Below are positions 34,603 through 43,512 of a DNA stretch of 64,000 nt, piece after piece. Each line of letters starts with the position of its first letter. The stretch's first letter is position 1. Both the position numbers and the translations under genes were made by a program. Source of the DNA: Pseudomonas gingeri (GTDB taxonomy: Bacteria > Pseudomonadota > Gammaproteobacteria > Pseudomonadales > Pseudomonadaceae); NCBI RefSeq assembly GCF_013385425.1, contig NZ_JACAQA010000010.1, positions 124,001-188,000 on the forward strand. Direction: 5' to 3'. Below the pieces are notes generated by a model. That model did no database searches and was not told the DNA's origin. It saw only the letters and a list, made by a program, of their open reading frames with translations.

Positions 34603-35640
34603 TTACTCGCTGGAAAGCAGATCCATGGTGTGCTTATCCATCATTTCCAGGGCACGACCGCCGCCACGGGCCACGCAGGTCAGCGGATCTTCGGCGACGA
34701 TCACCGGCAGACCGGTTTCCTGGGCCAGCAGCTTGTCGAGGTCACGCAGCAATGCGCCACCACCGGTCAGCACCAGACCACGCTCGGCGATGTCCGAAGC
34801 CAGTTCCGGAGGCGACTGCTCCAGGGCGCTTTTCACCGCCTGGACGATGGTCGCCAGGGATTCCTGCAAGGCTTCCAGGACTTCATTGGAGTTCAGGGTG
34901 AAGGCACGTGGCACGCCTTCGGCCAGGTTACGGCCGCGTACGTCGACTTCACGCACTTCGCCGCCCGGGTAGGCGGTGCCGATTTCCTGCTTGATGCGCT
35001 CGGCGGTGGATTCACCGATCAGGCTGCCGTAGTTGCGGCGCACGTAGGTGATGATCGCTTCGTCGAAGCGGTCGCCGCCAACCCGTACGGATTCGGCATA
35101 GACCACGCCGTTCAGGGAGATCAGCGCGATTTCAGTGGTACCACCACCAATATCCACGACCATCGAACCGCGGGCTTCTTCCACCGGCAGACCGGCACCG
35201 ATAGCAGCAGCCATCGGCTCTTCGATCAGGAACACTTCACGGGCACCGGCACCAAGGGCCGATTCACGGATGGCACGGCGCTCGACCTGGGTCGATTTGC
35301 ACGGTACGCAGATCAGCACCCGAGGGCTGGGCTGCAGGAAGCTGTTTTCATGCACCTTGTTGATGAAGTACTGCAGCATCTTCTCGCAGACGCTGAAGTC
35401 GGCGATCACGCCGTCTTTCATCGGACGAATGGCCGCGATATTGCCCGGCGTACGGCCGAGCATGCGCTTGGCCTCGGTGCCGACGGCGACGACGCTCTTC
35501 TGGTTGCCATGGGTGCGAATCGCAACAACCGATGGCTCATTCAGGACGATACCGCGCTCGCGCACGTAGATAAGGGTGTTGGCTGTGCCCAGGTCGATGG
35601 AGAGATCGCTGGAAAACATGCCACGCAGTTTCTTGAACAT
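34603..35640 (-). CDS. mreB: Rod shape-determining protein MreB
   Basis: Bacterial actin that polymerises beneath the inner membrane and directs rod-shaped growth. The 345-residue product has the actin-fold phosphate loops (DLSIDLGTANTLIY, VVDIGGGTTEIALISL) and adenosine-binding LVLTGGGALLRDLD. A hydrophobic/basic N-terminal MFKKLRGMFS probably contacts the membrane. Start at ATG 35640 (MFKKLRG); an extension to 35721 runs through promoter sequence. The long spacing to mreC and the hairpin suggest mreB is made in excess over mreCD. Confidence 0.97.
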   Translation of the reverse strand: MFKKLRGMFSSDLSIDLGTANTLIYVRERGIVLNEPSVVAIRTHGNQKSVVAVGTEAKRMLGRTPGNIAAIRPMKDGVIADFSVCEKMLQYFINKVHENSFLQPSPRVLICVPCKSTQVERRAIRESALGAGAREVFLIEEPMAAAIGAGLPVEEARGSMVVDIGGGTTEIALISLNGVVYAESVRVGGDRFDEAIITYVRRNYGSLIGESTAERIKQEIGTAYPGGEVREVDVRGRNLAEGVPRAFTLNSNEVLEALQESLATIVQAVKSALEQSPPELASDIAERGLVLTGGGALLRDLDKLLAQETGLPVIVAEDPLTCVARGGGRALEMMDKHTMDLLSSE

Positions 35641-35684
35641 TGGAAAGGGACCCTGGGCAACGCGTGGGTAAAAAAGTGCGGCAA

Positions 35685-35713
35685 ACTCTAACAACGACGG
35701 GGATTTTGGGCAA
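35685..35713 (-). promoter_or_regulatory. Candidate sigma-70 promoter of mreB
   Basis: On the minus strand TTGCCC (35713-35708) and TAGAGT (35690-35685) are spaced by exactly 17 bp, about 45 bp before the mreB ATG. This lies in the 256-bp divergent region with gatC, which otherwise shows no gene. Confidence 0.45.
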
Positions 35714-35826
35714 GGCGCCAATATGTTAAATTAGGCGTTTTTCCGAGCACCATCCCATACAATCGCGGCCATGTGACCGTAGAAATGCGGTAGTGTTCCG
35801 ACAATCGTAAGTCGCGCCCGCACTTA

Positions 35827-35832
35827 TTGACA
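35827..35832 (+). promoter_or_regulatory. Candidate -35 box ahead of gatCAB
   Basis: A consensus TTGACA lies 65 bp before the gatC ATG. The -10 expected at 35849-35855 (around GCCTAAC) is poor, so the assignment is tentative. Confidence 0.35.
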
Positions 35833-35896
35833 CTCTTTATTGTGTATTGCCTAACCGAACGGACCCCTTTCGTCCGGTTTTCCACTGGAGATCCCC

Positions 35897-36184
35897 ATGG
35901 CGCTTGAACGCTCCGACGTGGAAAAAATCGCTCACCTGGCCCGCTTGGGCCTGGTCGAAGCCGATCTTCCACGCACCACCGAGGCCCTGAACAGCATTCT
36001 GGGTCTGGTCGACCTGATGCAGGCCGTCGATACCAGCGGCATCGAACCCCTTGCCCACCCTCTGGAAGCGAATCAGCGCCTGCGCGCCGACGTCGTGACC
36101 GAGCGAAATCACCGCGAGGCTTATCAGTCCATCGCGCCAGCGGTCGAAAACGGCCTGTACCTGGTTCCGAAAGTCATCGACTAA
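35897..36184 (+). CDS. gatC: Glutamyl-tRNA(Gln)/aspartyl-tRNA(Asn) amidotransferase subunit C
   Basis: Small structural subunit of GatCAB, which amidates mischarged Glu-tRNAGln or Asp-tRNAAsn. The 95-residue product begins LERSDVEKIAHLARLGL and contains PLAHPLEANQRLRAD, typical of GatC. GGAG precedes the ATG. First gene of gatC-gatA-gatB, divergent from mreB. Confidence 0.96.
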   Translation: MALERSDVEKIAHLARLGLVEADLPRTTEALNSILGLVDLMQAVDTSGIEPLAHPLEANQRLRADVVTERNHREAYQSIAPAVENGLYLVPKVID

Positions 36185-36200
36185 AGGGAAAGAGCCTGCA

Positions 36201-37652
36201 ATGCATCAGATGACCCTGGCCGAGATCGCCCGTGGCCTCGCCGACAAGAAATTCTCCTCCGAAGAGCTGACCCGGACCCTGCTGGCGCGTATCGCCCAGC
36301 TCGACCCGCAGCTCAACAGCTTCATCAGCCTCACCGAGGACCTGGCCCTGAGCCAGGCCAAGGCCGCCGACGTGCGCCGTGCCGCCGGCGAGAACGGTGC
36401 CCTGCTCGGCGCGCCGATCGCCCACAAGGACCTGTTCTGCACCCAGGGCATCCGCACCAGCTGCGGCTCGAAGATGCTCGACAACTTCAAGGCGCCCTAC
36501 GACGCCACCGTGGTCGCCAAGCTGGCCGCCGCCGGCACCGTGACCCTGGGCAAGACCAACATGGACGAATTCGCCATGGGCTCGGGCAACGAATCGAGCT
36601 ACTACGGCCCGGCGAAAAACCCGTGGAACCTGGAGCATGTACCGGGCGGTTCGTCCGGCGGTTCGGCGGCCGCGGTTGCCGCGCGCCTGCTGCCGGCGGC
36701 CACCGGCACCGACACCGGCGGCTCGATCCGCCAGCCGGCGGCGCTGACCAACCTCACCGGGCTGAAACCGACCTACGGTCGTGTCTCGCGCTGGGGCATG
36801 ATCGCCTACGCCTCCAGCCTCGACCAGGGCGGCCCGTTGGCGCGCACCGCCGAAGACTGCGCCCTGCTGCTGCAAGGCATGGCCGGCTTCGACCCGCAGG
36901 ACTCCACCAGCATCGACGAGCCGGTTCCGGATTACTCCGCCAGCCTGGGCACCTCGATCCAGGGCCTGCGCATCGGCGTGCCGAAGGAATACTTCAGCGC
37001 CGGCCTCGACCCGCGTATTGCCGAACTGATCCAGGCGAGCATCAAGGAGCTTGAGAAACTGGGCGCGATCGTCAAGGAAATCAGCCTGCCGAACATGCAG
37101 CACGCGATTCCGGCGTACTACGTGATCGCCCCGGCGGAAGCCTCGTCGAACCTGTCGCGCTTCGATGGCGTGCGTTTCGGCTATCGCTGCGAAGACCCGA
37201 AAGACCTCACCGACCTGTACAAGCGTTCCCGAGGCGAAGGCTTCGGCGCGGAAGTCCAGCGCCGCATCCTGGTCGGCGCCTACGCGCTGTCGGCCGGCTA
37301 CTACGACGCCTACTACCTGCAGGCGCAGAAGATCCGTCGCCTGATCAAGAACGACTTCATGGCCGCCTTCAACGAGGTCGACATCATCCTCGGCCCGACC
37401 ACGCCGAACCCGGCGTGGAAGATCGGCGCGAAGAACAGCGACCCGGTCGCCGCGTACCTGGAAGACGTCTATACCATCACCGCCAACCTCGCGGGCCTGC
37501 CGGGCCTGTCCATGCCGGCCGGTTTCGTCGACGGCCTGCCGGTGGGCGTGCAACTGCTGGCGCCGTATTTCCAGGAAGGCCGTCTGCTCAACGTTGCGCA
37601 CCAGTATCAGCTCAACACTGACTGGCACACCCGCACACCTGAAGGCTTCTGA
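36201..37652 (+). CDS. gatA: Glutamyl-tRNA(Gln)/aspartyl-tRNA(Asn) amidotransferase subunit A
   Basis: Amidase subunit that releases ammonia from glutamine for transfer to mischarged tRNA. The 483-residue product is an amidase-signature enzyme with the Ser-cisSer-Lys triad visible as PIAHKDLF (Lys) and PGGSSGGSAAAVAA followed by TGTDTGGSIRQPA (Ser residues). It lies 16 bp after gatC and 10 bp before gatB. Confidence 0.97.
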   Translation: MHQMTLAEIARGLADKKFSSEELTRTLLARIAQLDPQLNSFISLTEDLALSQAKAADVRRAAGENGALLGAPIAHKDLFCTQGIRTSCGSKMLDNFKAPYDATVVAKLAAAGTVTLGKTNMDEFAMGSGNESSYYGPAKNPWNLEHVPGGSSGGSAAAVAARLLPAATGTDTGGSIRQPAALTNLTGLKPTYGRVSRWGMIAYASSLDQGGPLARTAEDCALLLQGMAGFDPQDSTSIDEPVPDYSASLGTSIQGLRIGVPKEYFSAGLDPRIAELIQASIKELEKLGAIVKEISLPNMQHAIPAYYVIAPAEASSNLSRFDGVRFGYRCEDPKDLTDLYKRSRGEGFGAEVQRRILVGAYALSAGYYDAYYLQAQKIRRLIKNDFMAAFNEVDIILGPTTPNPAWKIGAKNSDPVAAYLEDVYTITANLAGLPGLSMPAGFVDGLPVGVQLLAPYFQEGRLLNVAHQYQLNTDWHTRTPEGF

Positions 37653-37662
37653 GGAGAAACAC

Positions 37663-39108
37663 ATGCAATGGGAAGTCGTGATCGGGCTGGAGATTCATAC
37701 CCAGCTCGCCACCCAATCGAAGATTTTCTCCGGTAGTGCCACCACCTTCGGTTCCGAGCCGAACACCCAGGCGAGCCTGGTTGACCTGGGCATGCCCGGC
37801 GTCCTGCCGGTGCTGAACCAGGAAGCGGTGCGCATGGCGGTGAAATTCGGTCTGGCAATCGACGCCGAGATCGGCCAGCACAACGTGTTCGCGCGCAAGA
37901 ACTACTTCTACCCGGACCTGCCCAAGGGCTACCAGATCAGCCAGATGGAACTGCCGATCGTCGGCAAGGGCCACCTGGATATCACCCTGGAAGACGGCAC
38001 GGTCAAGCGCGTCGGGATTACCCGTGCGCACCTGGAAGAAGATGCCGGCAAGAGCCTGCACGAGGATTTCAGCGGTGCCACCGGCATCGACCTGAACCGT
38101 GCCGGCACGCCGCTGCTGGAAATCGTTTCCGAACCGGATATGCGCAACGCCAAGGAAGCCGTGGCTTACGTCAAGGCGATCCATGCACTGGTGCGCTACC
38201 TGGGCATCTGTGACGGCAACATGGCCGAAGGCTCGCTACGTTGCGACTGCAACGTTTCGGTCCGGCCAAAAGGCCAGGTCGAGTTCGGCACCCGCTGCGA
38301 GATCAAGAACGTCAACTCGTTCCGTTTTATCGAGAAGGCGATCAACACCGAAGTGCAGCGCCAGATCGAACTGATCGAGGACGGCGGCCGGGTGATCCAG
38401 CAGACCCGCCTGTACGACCCGAACAAGGACGAGACCCGCGCCATGCGCAGCAAGGAGGAAGCCAACGACTACCGTTACTTCCCCGATCCGGACCTGTTGC
38501 CGGTGGTGATCGAGGACACGTTCCTCGATGAAGTCCGCACACAGTTGCCGGAGCTGCCACCGCAGAAGCGCGAGCGCTTCCAGGCCCAGTTCGGCCTGTC
38601 GGTTTATGACGCCAGCGTGCTGGCTTCGAGCCGCGAGCAGGCGGACTACTTCGAAAAAGTCGTGAGCATCGGCGGCGACGCCAAGCTGGCGGCCAACTGG
38701 GTCATGGTCGAGCTGGGCAGCCTGCTGAACAAGCTGGGCGTGGACATCGACCAGGCGCCGGTCACGGCCGAGCAGTTGGGCGGCATGCTGCTGCGGATCA
38801 GCGACAACACCATCTCCGGCAAGATCGCCAAGATGGTCTTCGAAGCCATGGCCAATGGTGAAGGCAGCGCGGACGAGGTGATCGAGGCCCGCGGACTGAA
38901 GCAGGTCACGGACAGCGGCGCCATCGAGAAGGTGCTGGACGAAGTGCTGGCGGCCAACGCCGAGCAGGTCGAACAGTATCGGGCGGCGGATGAAGCCAAG
39001 CGCGGCAAGATGTTCGGCTTCTTTGTCGGCCAGGCGATGAAAGCCTCCAAGGGCAAGGCCAACCCGCAGCAAGTCAACGAACTGCTGAAAAGCAAGCTCG
39101 AAGGCTGA
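37663..39108 (+). CDS. gatB: Glutamyl-tRNA(Gln)/aspartyl-tRNA(Asn) amidotransferase subunit B
   Basis: Kinase and tRNA-binding subunit that activates the mischarged amino acid before amidation. The 481-residue product begins WEVVIGLEIHTQL and has the catalytic-domain motifs YFYPDLPKGYQISQ and CDCNVSVRP, plus a C-terminal YqeY-like helical domain. I start it at ATG 37663 with GAGGAG upstream; a longer reading from 37594 would overlap gatA. It ends the operon and is followed by a REP doublet. Confidence 0.97.
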   Translation: MQWEVVIGLEIHTQLATQSKIFSGSATTFGSEPNTQASLVDLGMPGVLPVLNQEAVRMAVKFGLAIDAEIGQHNVFARKNYFYPDLPKGYQISQMELPIVGKGHLDITLEDGTVKRVGITRAHLEEDAGKSLHEDFSGATGIDLNRAGTPLLEIVSEPDMRNAKEAVAYVKAIHALVRYLGICDGNMAEGSLRCDCNVSVRPKGQVEFGTRCEIKNVNSFRFIEKAINTEVQRQIELIEDGGRVIQQTRLYDPNKDETRAMRSKEEANDYRYFPDPDLLPVVIEDTFLDEVRTQLPELPPQKRERFQAQFGLSVYDASVLASSREQADYFEKVVSIGGDAKLAANWVMVELGSLLNKLGVDIDQAPVTAEQLGGMLLRISDNTISGKIAKMVFEAMANGEGSADEVIEARGLKQVTDSGAIEKVLDEVLAANAEQVEQYRAADEAKRGKMFGFFVGQAMKASKGKANPQQVNELLKSKLEG

Positions 39109-39137
39109 CAGCGGCTAGGCTCTCAAGAGCGCTAAAA

Positions 39138-39231
39138 GCTTCGCGGGCAAGCCTGCTCCTACAAAATCTCGCCGTACACAAAATTTGTGTTCGACGATGA
39201 ACTGTAGGAGCCTGGCTTGCCAGCGAAGAGG
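39138..39231. repeat. REP doublet (inverted pair)
   Basis: A REP core on the minus sense (GCTTCGCGGGCAAGCCTGCT, 39138-39157) is followed about 45 bp later by the plus-sense copy CTGTAGGAGCCTGGCTTGCC (39202-39221). The inverted arrangement with a short spacer is that of a REPIN. It lies between gatB and the RlpA-like gene. Confidence 0.8.
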
Positions 39232-39280
39232 CCCTCAAGATCGCAAAAAACCTCGCAGGCCAACCGTTAGAGGACATCCG

Positions 39281-39652
39281 ATGAAGCGTCTGCTAGCCGC
39301 CCTTGCCCTCCTCAGCCTGCTGGCCGGCTGCGCCAGCCACGACATCAATCCCCGCGGCTATGACGAAACCGGCATGGCTTCGTATTACGGCGCCCAGCAC
39401 CAGGGCAAACGCACCGCCAGCGGCGAACCCTTCAACCAGCACGGCCTGACCGCCGCCCACCGCCAGCTGCCCTTCGGCACCCGGGTGAAAGTCACCAACC
39501 TGGCCAACGACAAATCGGTCATAGTGCGCATCAACGATCGCGGCCCCCATACCCGTGGACGCCTGATCGATCTTTCGCGCGAAGCGGCCGCCCAATTGGG
39601 TATGCTGCAAGGCGGCACCGCCCGCGTACGCATCCAAAGCCTCGACGACTGA
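39281..39652 (+). CDS. RlpA-like septal ring lipoprotein (double-psi beta-barrel)
   Basis: Small outer-membrane lipoprotein related to RlpA, whose Pseudomonas member is a lytic transglycosylase acting on denuded septal peptidoglycan. The 123-residue product has a lipoprotein signal (LLSLLAGCAS, lipobox Cys near residue 18) and a double-psi beta-barrel domain with GMASYYGAQHQGKRTASGE, FGTRVKVTNL and RINDRGPHTRGRLIDLS, which holds the candidate catalytic Asp and His. It lacks the SPOR domain of full RlpA, so septal targeting by SPOR is not expected. Start at ATG 39281 with GAGGA upstream. Confidence 0.9.
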   Translation: MKRLLAALALLSLLAGCASHDINPRGYDETGMASYYGAQHQGKRTASGEPFNQHGLTAAHRQLPFGTRVKVTNLANDKSVIVRINDRGPHTRGRLIDLSREAAAQLGMLQGGTARVRIQSLDD

Positions 39653-39679
39653 CCCGCTGGAGCCCCCGCCATTTTCGGA

Positions 39680-40747
39680 TTGACCACCCTTCCCTGGCTA
39701 AGCCTGATTCAACTGGGCGGTGGCCTGCTGTTGCTGATCCTCGGCGCCGAACTGCTGGTGCGCGCAGCCGTGCGCCTGGCCGCAAGCCTGGGCGTGCGCC
39801 CGTTGCTGATCGGCCTGACCGTCGTCGCCTTCGGCAGCAGCGCGCCGCAACTGGCGGTCAGCGTACAGGCGGCCGCGGCAGAGAATGCCGATATCGCGGT
39901 GGGCAGCGTGATCGGCGGCAATATCTTCAATACCCTGGTCACCCTGGGCTTCTCTGCGTTGATCATCCCACTGCGGGTCTCACGCCAACTGATCCGCCTG
40001 GACATCCCACTGATGATCCTCGCCAGCCTGCTGGTGTTCGGCCTCGCATTCAACGAGGAGCTGGGGCGTCTCGACGGCCTGGTGATGCTGGGCGCCTTCG
40101 CGCTGTACCTCGGCCTGCTGCTGCGCCAGTCCCGCCATCACCAGGCCGCACCGCCGACCACCTCGCATAAATCCACACCCTGGCTGAGCAGCCTGGCGTG
40201 GATGGGCCTGGGCCTGGCGCTGCTGGTGGCGGCCGGACACCTGTTGCTGGACGCCGCCATAGACGTGGCCACCGAACTGGGCCTGTCCGAACGCATCATC
40301 GGCCTGACCGTGGTGGCGGTCGGCACCTCCCTGCCGCAACTGGCTACCTCGCTCATCGCCGCGGTTCGCGGGCAACGGGATATCGCCGTGGGCAATGTAA
40401 TCGGCGGCAACCTGTTCAACCTGCTGGGGGTGCTCGGCCTTACCGCGCTGCTCGCCCCCACGCCGCTGTCGGTGTCACCCAATGCCCTGGCCTTCGACCT
40501 GCCGGTGATGCTCGGGGTGGCCATGCTGTGCTGGCCGGTGTTCTACTCCGGCTACCGCATCACCCGCGCCGAGGGCCTGCTGTTTCTCGGTTTGTACCTG
40601 GCCTACGGCCTGCATGTGGTGTGGTTCACCACCGGCATGCCGATGGCGGACAAGCTGGAGCGCCTGATGCTGTTTTTCATCCTGCCGGCGCTCTGTGCGT
40701 TCCTGCTCTTCAGTACGTTCAGGGCCTGGCGTCGCCAACACTCATAG
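39680..40747 (+). CDS. CaCA-family cation antiporter with altered ligand motifs
   Basis: Inner-membrane antiporter of the calcium/cation superfamily (YrbG-like), 355 residues with about ten membrane helices and two inverted alpha repeats. The repeats read FGSSAPQLAVS and VGTSLPQLATS, each followed by VIGGN(I/L)FN. In most relatives the first motif is PEL, with Glu coordinating Ca2+; here both are Gln. The start is uncertain. After the upstream stop the first candidates are ATT at 39671, 8 nt after GGAG, and TTG at 39680; I list the TTG. It is close behind the RlpA-like gene, 27 bp away. Confidence 0.82.
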   Translation: MTTLPWLSLIQLGGGLLLLILGAELLVRAAVRLAASLGVRPLLIGLTVVAFGSSAPQLAVSVQAAAAENADIAVGSVIGGNIFNTLVTLGFSALIIPLRVSRQLIRLDIPLMILASLLVFGLAFNEELGRLDGLVMLGAFALYLGLLLRQSRHHQAAPPTTSHKSTPWLSSLAWMGLGLALLVAAGHLLLDAAIDVATELGLSERIIGLTVVAVGTSLPQLATSLIAAVRGQRDIAVGNVIGGNLFNLLGVLGLTALLAPTPLSVSPNALAFDLPVMLGVAMLCWPVFYSGYRITRAEGLLFLGLYLAYGLHVVWFTTGMPMADKLERLMLFFILPALCAFLLFSTFRAWRRQHS

Positions 40748-40758
40748 GAGCTGCTGCA

Positions 40759-41139
40759 ATGACCGATCAGAAGAAACCCGGTGTCGAGATGCGTCGTCAG
40801 GTCATGGGTGATGCGTTCGTCGACCGTGCCCTGGGCAATGCCACCGAATTCAGCCAGCCGTTGCAGGACTTCGTCAACGAACATGCCTGGGGCAGTGTCT
40901 GGAACCGCGAAGGGTTGCCGTTGAAGACCCGCAGCCTGATCACCCTCGCCGCGCTGACCGCGCTCAAGTGCCCGCAGGAACTCAAGGGCCACGTACGCGG
41001 CGCCTTGAACAATGGTTGCACGGTGGAAGAGATTCGTGAGGCGCTGCTGCATTGCGCGGTGTATGCCGGGGTGCCGGCGGCTATCGACGCGTTCCGCGCG
41101 GCCCAGGAAGTGATCGACGCCTACCAGAAGGCAGACTGA
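40759..41139 (+). CDS. Carboxymuconolactone decarboxylase-family protein
   Basis: Small CMD/AhpD-fold protein of 126 residues, similar to 4-carboxymuconolactone decarboxylase (PcaC-like). It contains TRSLITLAALTAL, ELKGHVRGALNNGCTVEEIREALLHCAVYAG and PAAIDAFRAAQEV. No CxxC redox pair is present, so it is not an AhpD peroxidase. There are no other protocatechuate genes nearby, so a role in that pathway is doubtful. Start at ATG 40759 with TAGGAG 8 nt upstream; it follows the antiporter by 11 bp. Confidence 0.85.
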   Translation: MTDQKKPGVEMRRQVMGDAFVDRALGNATEFSQPLQDFVNEHAWGSVWNREGLPLKTRSLITLAALTALKCPQELKGHVRGALNNGCTVEEIREALLHCAVYAGVPAAIDAFRAAQEVIDAYQKAD

Positions 41140-41188
41140 CAACCTGTTACTGGCGGCGTCCGTATTGGCAGTGCATGGCTCACGGGCC

Positions 41189-41282
41189 TCTTCGCGGGCA
41201 AGCCCTGCTCCTACAATTTTGTGTCGATCACCGGTTTTGTGTACGACTCAGAACTGTAGGAGCAGGGCTTGCCCGCGAAGAC
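41189..41282. repeat. REP doublet (inverted pair)
   Basis: TCTTCGCGGGCAAGCCCTGC (from 41189) and, inverted, GTAGGAGCAGGGCTTGCCCG (ending near 41275) flank a spacer containing two near-copies of a GTTTTGTGT-like motif. The two cores match almost perfectly. It lies between two convergent genes. Confidence 0.85.
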
Positions 41283-41339
41283 ATCAGCTCAAGCGATACA
41301 AGACTCAAGGGTTACAGCCTCCCTTGCAGGCACCAAACC

Positions 41340-42281
41340 TCAGATCCAGCCGCCCCACTGCAACACAAAAATCCCGATATTGGTGGTGATCGCCGCCATC
41401 AGGGTGGTGATCACGATAATCGCCGCCGCCAGCTCGTGATTGCCGTTGGCCGCCCGGGCCATGACAAAACTGGCCGCGGCCGTCGGGCTGCCGAAGTACA
41501 GGAACAGAATCCCCAATTCCGCCCCACGAAAGCCGCAGAGCCAGGCCCCCAGCGTCGACAGCAGGGGCATGCCGACCATTTTCACCAGGCTCGCACTCAA
41601 CGCCAGGTCGCCACTCTTGCGCAATGCCGCCAGGGACAAGGTCCCGCCAATACAGATCAGCGCCAGCGGCAAAGTCATCTGCGCCAGGTAATTACCCGAG
41701 GTTTCCAGCCAGCCGGGCAAGCCGATCTTGAAATAGGCAAAAGGCGCCGCCGCGATCACGCTGATGATCAGCGGATTGCTCAACACACTCTTGAAGATGC
41801 TCCAGGGATCGGACTTGATCACCGGGCTGTAGACCGCCAGGACAATGGTCGACAGGGTGTTGTAGAACAGGATCACCAGGGCCGCGAGAATCGCCCCGAG
41901 GGAAATCCCGTAGGCGCCGTACATGCTCGCCGCCAGGGCCAGGCCGATCACCCCGTTATTGCCGCGAAAGGCACCCTGGGTATAGATCCCGCGATCAATC
42001 TCGGGGCAACGCCAGATCGCCCAGCACCAGGCCCCGGCAAAACCCAGCAGGGTCGCGACGGAGAAGTACGCCAGCACCTTGGGTTGCAACGCCGCATGCA
42101 GGTCGGCATGGAGGATGCCGAGAAACAGCAGCGCCGGCATGCAGACGTTGAACACCAGCGCCGAAGCCGTGTGGATAAAGCTGTCGTTGATCCAGCCCAC
42201 GCGCTTGAGCAACACGCCCAGGAACAACATGGCGAAAACCGGCGCGGTGATGGTCAAGATACCGAGAAAGATGGCCAGCAT
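41340..42281 (-). CDS. AEC-family transporter (auxin efflux carrier-like permease)
   Basis: Integral membrane permease of the AEC/BART superfamily, 313 residues with about ten membrane helices in two halves. The conserved region near FNVCMPALLFLGIL and the AFRGNNGVIGLAL motif fit the family. Bacterial members export or import small organic anions such as malate or malonate, but the substrate cannot be told. It is a single gene between a REP doublet and the cupin gene. Confidence 0.85.
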   Translation of the reverse strand: MLAIFLGILTITAPVFAMLFLGVLLKRVGWINDSFIHTASALVFNVCMPALLFLGILHADLHAALQPKVLAYFSVATLLGFAGAWCWAIWRCPEIDRGIYTQGAFRGNNGVIGLALAASMYGAYGISLGAILAALVILFYNTLSTIVLAVYSPVIKSDPWSIFKSVLSNPLIISVIAAAPFAYFKIGLPGWLETSGNYLAQMTLPLALICIGGTLSLAALRKSGDLALSASLVKMVGMPLLSTLGAWLCGFRGAELGILFLYFGSPTAAASFVMARAANGNHELAAAIIVITTLMAAITTNIGIFVLQWGGWI

Positions 42282-42360
42282 GCCCTGGGAACCCGTTGCC
42301 TGTCGTCAGACAGCTAATGATAGGGCAAAGTTACCCTTACACCCGTCCATGGGGCCTCGT

Positions 42361-42834
42361 TCAATCGAACTGCGCGCGCATCCAGGCCTGGTACACGGCC
42401 ACCTCGGCATCCCCTTCACGCGGCGCCCAGTCGGCCAGCTCGCCTTCGCCCACCGGCCGATAAGGGCCGGCCTTGCATTCGAACATCACGCTGTCGGCTT
42501 CGAGGATCACCAGGCCATGGAAGACCCCGGCCGGCAGGTCGACACCCGGGCATTCACCGCCCGCCTGCAACACGCGCTTGGCCAGCAGTTGTCCCGCCTC
42601 ATCGAATACCAGCAAACCCAGGCTGCCCTTGAGCACCAGCAAGGTTTCCGCCTTGTCGGCACTCAGGTGCCGATGGGGGGCTATATAGGTATTGGGCTGT
42701 AGCCCGACCGCCAGGCGATGGCAGGGTTCGTCCATCTGGTGAAAATTGTGATGAACCCGGCCACGGGGACTCGCCGCGGCTTTCCCGGCCAGTTCGGCGA
42801 ACAAGGTTGCATCGAGAAAGCTGGGCGTGCCCAT
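42361..42834 (-). CDS. WbuC-family cupin-fold metalloprotein
   Basis: A 157-residue single-cupin protein resembling WbuC/DUF4437-type proteins found next to O-antigen or salvage genes; function unknown. HRHLSADKAETLLVLKG is the first cupin motif (His, His, Glu ligands) and PAGVFHGLVIL the second. It starts 3 bp after the hpt stop, so it is very likely co-transcribed with hpt. Confidence 0.75.
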   Translation of the reverse strand: MGTPSFLDATLFAELAGKAAASPRGRVHHNFHQMDEPCHRLAVGLQPNTYIAPHRHLSADKAETLLVLKGSLGLLVFDEAGQLLAKRVLQAGGECPGVDLPAGVFHGLVILEADSVMFECKAGPYRPVGEGELADWAPREGDAEVAVYQAWMRAQFD

Positions 42835-42837
42835 CCC

Positions 42838-43395
42838 TTACATCCCCTTGACGGCGTAGATGCCGGCGGCGTTGCGCCAGTAGCCCTTGTAGTCCATGCC
42901 GTAGCCGAAGATGTAGCGGTCGATGCACGGCAGGCCGACGTAGTCCGCTTTCAGGTCCGGACGGGCCTTGCGGTCGTGGTCCTTGTCGATCAGTACGGCG
43001 GTGTGCACCCGACGTGCGCCGGCGTGTTTGCAGAAATCGATGATCGCGCCCAGGGTGTGCCCTTCGTCGAGGATGTCGTCGATGATCAGCACATCGCGGT
43101 CGATGAACGAGACTTCCGGCTTGGCCTTCCAGAACAGCTCGCCGCCGCTGGTTTCATTGCGGTAGCGGGTCGCGTGCAGGTACGAGGCCTCCAGCGGGAA
43201 GTCCAGGTGGGTCATCAGCTTGCCGCAGAAGATCAGGCCGCCGTTCATCACGCAGAACACCACCGGGTTGCTCTCGGCCAGTTCGGCGTTGATCTGCGCG
43301 CCGACACGGGCGATGGCCGCTTCGACTTCGGCGTTGCTGTACAGGCAGTCGGCTTCGCGCATGACTTGACGGATATGCTCGAGATCAGCGGACAT
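42838..43395 (-). CDS. hpt: Hypoxanthine-guanine phosphoribosyltransferase
   Basis: Purine salvage enzyme converting hypoxanthine or guanine with PRPP to IMP or GMP. The 185-residue product has the PRPP-binding VLIIDDILDEGHTLGAI motif and the flexible-loop region around YLHATRYRNETSGG. I start at ATG 43395 (MSADLEHIRQV); an extension to 43464 is into the divergent promoter region. The gene is divergent from upp, pairing purine with pyrimidine salvage. Confidence 0.94.
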   Translation of the reverse strand: MSADLEHIRQVMREADCLYSNAEVEAAIARVGAQINAELAESNPVVFCVMNGGLIFCGKLMTHLDFPLEASYLHATRYRNETSGGELFWKAKPEVSFIDRDVLIIDDILDEGHTLGAIIDFCKHAGARRVHTAVLIDKDHDRKARPDLKADYVGLPCIDRYIFGYGMDYKGYWRNAAGIYAVKGM

Positions 43396-43512
43396 GGCGC
43401 TCTCCAAAAGGGGGCTTATGTAAGAAAAGCGGGCAAAGGTACGCACCCCGCGCGACCAGATCAAGGGTTTCTGGACTAACGTACGGCTGATCTATAGGAC
43501 ATCACCTGCGGA

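Noticed and set aside
35641..35896. tRNA or small RNA in the mreB-gatC divergent gap
   Set aside because: No cloverleaf, CCA end or strong hairpin was found; only promoter-like sequences.
40759..41139. Assignment of the CMD-family protein as pcaC
   Set aside because: The fold matches, but no protocatechuate pathway genes are near, so the gene symbol is withheld.
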